Shown: positions 61,401 to 64,000 of the stretch, in pieces
Numbering within the stretch: position 1 is the first letter of the stretch
Layout: every line of letters starts with the position of its first letter
DNA from: Hippophae tibetana
Taxonomy: Eukaryota > Streptophyta > Magnoliopsida > Rosales > Elaeagnaceae
Reading direction: 5' to 3'
Assembly: GCA_037013495.1 (NCBI GenBank)
Contig: CM072806.1
Coordinates: forward strand, 5,084,001 to 5,148,000
DNA: 64,000 bases
Program-made: the position numbers and the translations under genes
Notes under the pieces: generated by a model
Database searches by the model: none
The model's input: the letters and a program-made list of their open reading frames with translations, nothing else
Told to the model about the DNA's origin: nothing

Positions 61401-62208
61401 TCATTACAAAATATGCATTTTGTCTTATCTTTACATCCAAAATCCAATAAAATTATAATGTTTTTTTTTATTATTTTTAAGAAAATTATATAATGAATGC
61501 TAAATTTTTTAATTCTTAATTGTTTTGACTTTAAAGTATGGCCTAAGTTGAACTCTATAGATTTTAAAAATATATATAGCTAAGATTTCAACATATTTTC
61601 CACTAAATGAGTTAATAGTTATTAATTATAACCACTCTTTAGAAACACTAATTATAAACTTAACTAATATAACTCATAATTATAAAAAAAAATTGTTTAT
61701 CATTCAATTAAATTTTTGTGATATTAATTAATAATATTTTTATACATTTATCACTAATTTTACATATATGTACTCTAAACCAATACTCTTACTACAATGA
61801 TAATTTAACCTAAAAAATAAAATAAAAGATAATGTATATTTTGTAAACATTTCTATATATAATAATTATATGGCAATCACGACTAATGTGACAGTTTCTC
61901 AATCTTTACAGTTTTGTAAATCCGATTTTACTTATAATTAATAATGCAACATAAGACTTGTTACAAATAGAATATTCCGTATTTTTTATGTACCATCGTC
62001 AGAACACATAAAACAAATAAATGAAATTAGATAGTCGTTTATGTGACAAGTTTTCTTAAGAAACACTTTGCTTCACAAAAGAGTTAGGACCACATTTTCT
62101 TGTAGCTTCTTTTGTCCTCATTGTAACTCTATTTCACGTCGTCGCAACAGCAAAAAAACAATTTGAATTTTTCAACAATGATGATAACCGTTAGAGTAAA
62201 TGATTTTG
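52422..62208. other. Gene-empty AT-rich DNA
   Basis: No coding gene, RNA gene or complete transposon was recognised across this stretch. Repeat-like but unassigned segments include a GATCGA/GATCAA-rich part at about 60220-60470, where short palindromes such as GAGCTCGATTGATCGAGC cluster, and less AT-rich patches at about 57720-57990 and 59040-59640 that may be old transposon remains. Confidence 0.5.
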
Positions 62209-62248
62209 AGGGATGGGATAGAGGATTACACTTCCCGGCTCATTAAAT

Positions 62249-62280
62249 TCCCGAACCCGAACCCGAACCCGATCCCGATC
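62249..62280. repeat. Short (CCCGAA)n(CCCGAT)n tract
   Basis: Three CCCGAA units and then two CCCGAT units lie in an otherwise AT-rich setting. The preceding sequence (CCCGGCTCATTAAATTCCCGAA) is also unusually GC-rich. Confidence 0.9.
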
Positions 62281-62559
62281 TTCTTTTAATTTTTATATTA
62301 ATTTTTGTATATATTTAATTATGAAAATACAACATTATAATTAAAAATACATTTTATTTTGATTATTTAACAACTATAAAAAACAATCAATTCAATTATA
62401 TCTATAATTTATACAACACATTTAATATCTATTAAATACAAAGTTTGTTAATTTAAAAAAGAAAGAAATAAAGCATAATTAAATATATATTATTGTTTGT
62501 GGGATTAAAGAAAACAGAATTAAACATAATCCCTACAAATTCGGTGGCTTTTATGATTG

Positions 62560-62950
62560 GGTCATAGTATGATTCTATACGTTTCATTGAGTCGTTTGTG
62601 TTCTATGAGATTGTTTTTTCTTTTGTCAAACTGTTACATTGTTGGTTCACAGTTTGATTTGATGGTCTCTTTTTGTTGTTTAGAGTGTTGTTTGGATTGG
62701 GTTTTGGTTCGTTGGGCTTGCTCTTGTTAGTTCCTTATTACCTAGTTAGACACGCTAGGAAGTAGGAAGGAGGATAGCAATGCTTTTTGGAACACTCTTT
62801 TCTTGCTAGCACTGGGTCTTCTTGACTCTTAAACTATCCATGTATGTGTAATCGAAGTTGGAGTCCTTTGGGTGTTTGTTGAGAGTCTAGTCTTTCGGTT
62901 TGTATCTGGTTGTAATGCTTGCGCTGTTGGTTAATAAATTTTCTCTACAT
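62560..62950 (+). mobile_element. Possible LINE 3' tail
   Basis: This GT-rich stretch ends in CTTTCGGTTTGTATCTGGTTG, TAATGCTTGCGCTGTTGGTTAATAAA and then T- and A-rich sequence (TTTAACCCACAGAAAAAAAAC). The form resembles the 3' end of plant L1-type LINEs, with an AATAAA-like signal. No reverse transcriptase residues were found, so it would be a badly 5'-truncated copy. It could also be the 3' end of another transcript. Confidence 0.35.
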
Positions 62951-64000
62951 TTATTTAACCCACAGAAAAAAAACTTACTTTAGCATAAAGAATTAAGATT
63001 ATAATAAAAAGCACTTTAGCATCAAGAACTTTATCTTTATCAGTGTCTCAGAGAGGAGGAAAAACTCTCTGAATGCATAGAAACAAAGAACAAACTGAGG
63101 AATTGAGGCAGATAACGAATGACAGGTGGGTTCCATAAACACTTGTGTATGATTAGATTCCTACCAACTTGGAATTTTGGGCTACATAAGACTCAACTTA
63201 GGTGGCAGACCTATCAGAGGATGAAACACATGGACTCAACTGAGACTTATGCAGTATGAGTCTTTCAGATAAATAGAATTGTTCCATATAAAAAACCTTC
63301 TATATGACAGAAAACATAACAGAGTCAATTGCGTTCAAACAAAATAAACTTGCACAGTATGTGTAGAAAACTCAGATGCCAAAAAACAACAGAAACCCAA
63401 ACTTCAGTATCATAATAAGTCATAAACTCCCCAAAAAAAAAATATTACTTTTAAATAACATTAAAAACACACACACACGTACACTGATGGTTCTAACCAA
63501 CATCCTCATAGTTCTCACAAATAACATATATCATTACACTACAAAGGTTCCTAATATTTCTTATAGGAAAATATATAACACTACTAAATAAAATAATTAC
63601 TCTACCACGATTTAAGTATCAAATAATTAGTGGATATGTGTCAATGAAATTCCTGTCATATTTATTATTTATATATGCTTTAATCAATAGCAATTTTACA
63701 CGTAAATGGTGATGATGTTACATGTAAATGGTCGTGATGGTACCAATATTACTTAACTATTAAGGCACAATCAAAACAAGAATAAAGAGCAAACGAAGAC
63801 CACATATAAAAGGTTACTCGACTTTGGTTCTATACCATTTGTAGCCAATTATCCATAAAAAAAAAAAACTAAATAAGAAAAAACATGTTCCTTTTCTTTT
63901 GCAAAACAAAAAAAAAAATCCTCTTTTTAGTGAGAAAAGTACCACTCATTCGGTCTAATTGATTCCAGACAAAACTCATATACTCCCTTAATCCAACAAT
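62951..64000. other. AT-rich intergenic DNA
   Basis: No gene was recognised. The 71-codon frame at 63376-63591 is Asn/Ile/Lys-rich with no family resemblance and is probably chance. Confidence 0.5.

Noticed and set aside
1..64000. CRISPR arrays, bacterial operons, rRNA or tRNA genes
   Set aside because: None was seen. The DNA is plant nuclear; the direct repeats are LTRs, microsatellites or local duplications, and I recognised no tRNA cloverleaf.

Overview
This is a very AT-rich eukaryotic window from the nuclear genome of a flowering plant, almost certainly a eudicot. Genes have GT-AG introns with T-rich acceptors. Gene families include SPINDLY, CASP and NAC, the telomere-like repeats follow the plant TTTAGGG motif, and several tiny LTR elements (TRIMs) carry the usual plant primer-binding site. 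I cannot name the species. Splice models were built by hand; every intact multi-exon model closes in frame and matches its family's usual length.

Layout from left to right: AT-rich DNA with a TRIM and foldback repeats (1-6500); an intronless F-box gene (+, 6580-7602); a broken RING-H2 pseudogene (+, 9771-10537); a duplicated block and a foldback element (11384-12372); a broken single-RRM RNA-binding gene (-, 13412-15590) carrying two TRIM insertions, one of them an inverted chimera; DCP1, mRNA decapping (-, 16991-21202); a terminal-inverted-repeat element enclosing a degenerate telomere-like array (about 23172-24404); CASP, Casparian strip membrane protein (-, 25694-27764); a PPIL1/CYP18-type cyclophilin (+, 28856-31020); SPINDLY, a 17-coding-exon O-fucosyltransferase (-, 34864-42284); a broken VPS55 gene (+, about 47032-48190); a NAC090-like transcription factor (-, 50168-52295); and about 11.7 kb of gene-empty AT-rich DNA with scattered repeats.

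The genes do not form one pathway: they cover decapping, the spliceosomal cyclophilin, nucleocytoplasmic protein fucosylation, the endodermal barrier, ubiquitin ligase targeting and transcription. What unites them is ancestry. From what I remember of Arabidopsis, homologues of most of these neighbours sit beside different CASP paralogues: F-box/CASP1/cyclophilin on chromosome 2, VPS55/SPY/CASP2 on chromosome 3, and CASP4/S-RBP11 on chromosome 5. The window therefore looks like an unfractionated version of that ancestral block, with two members now decaying.

I found no wholly new gene system. The most unusual items are the chimeric TRIM inside the RRM exon, the telomere-like array inside a TIR element, and a GC-AG intron plus an exact 123-bp intronic duplication in SPINDLY.
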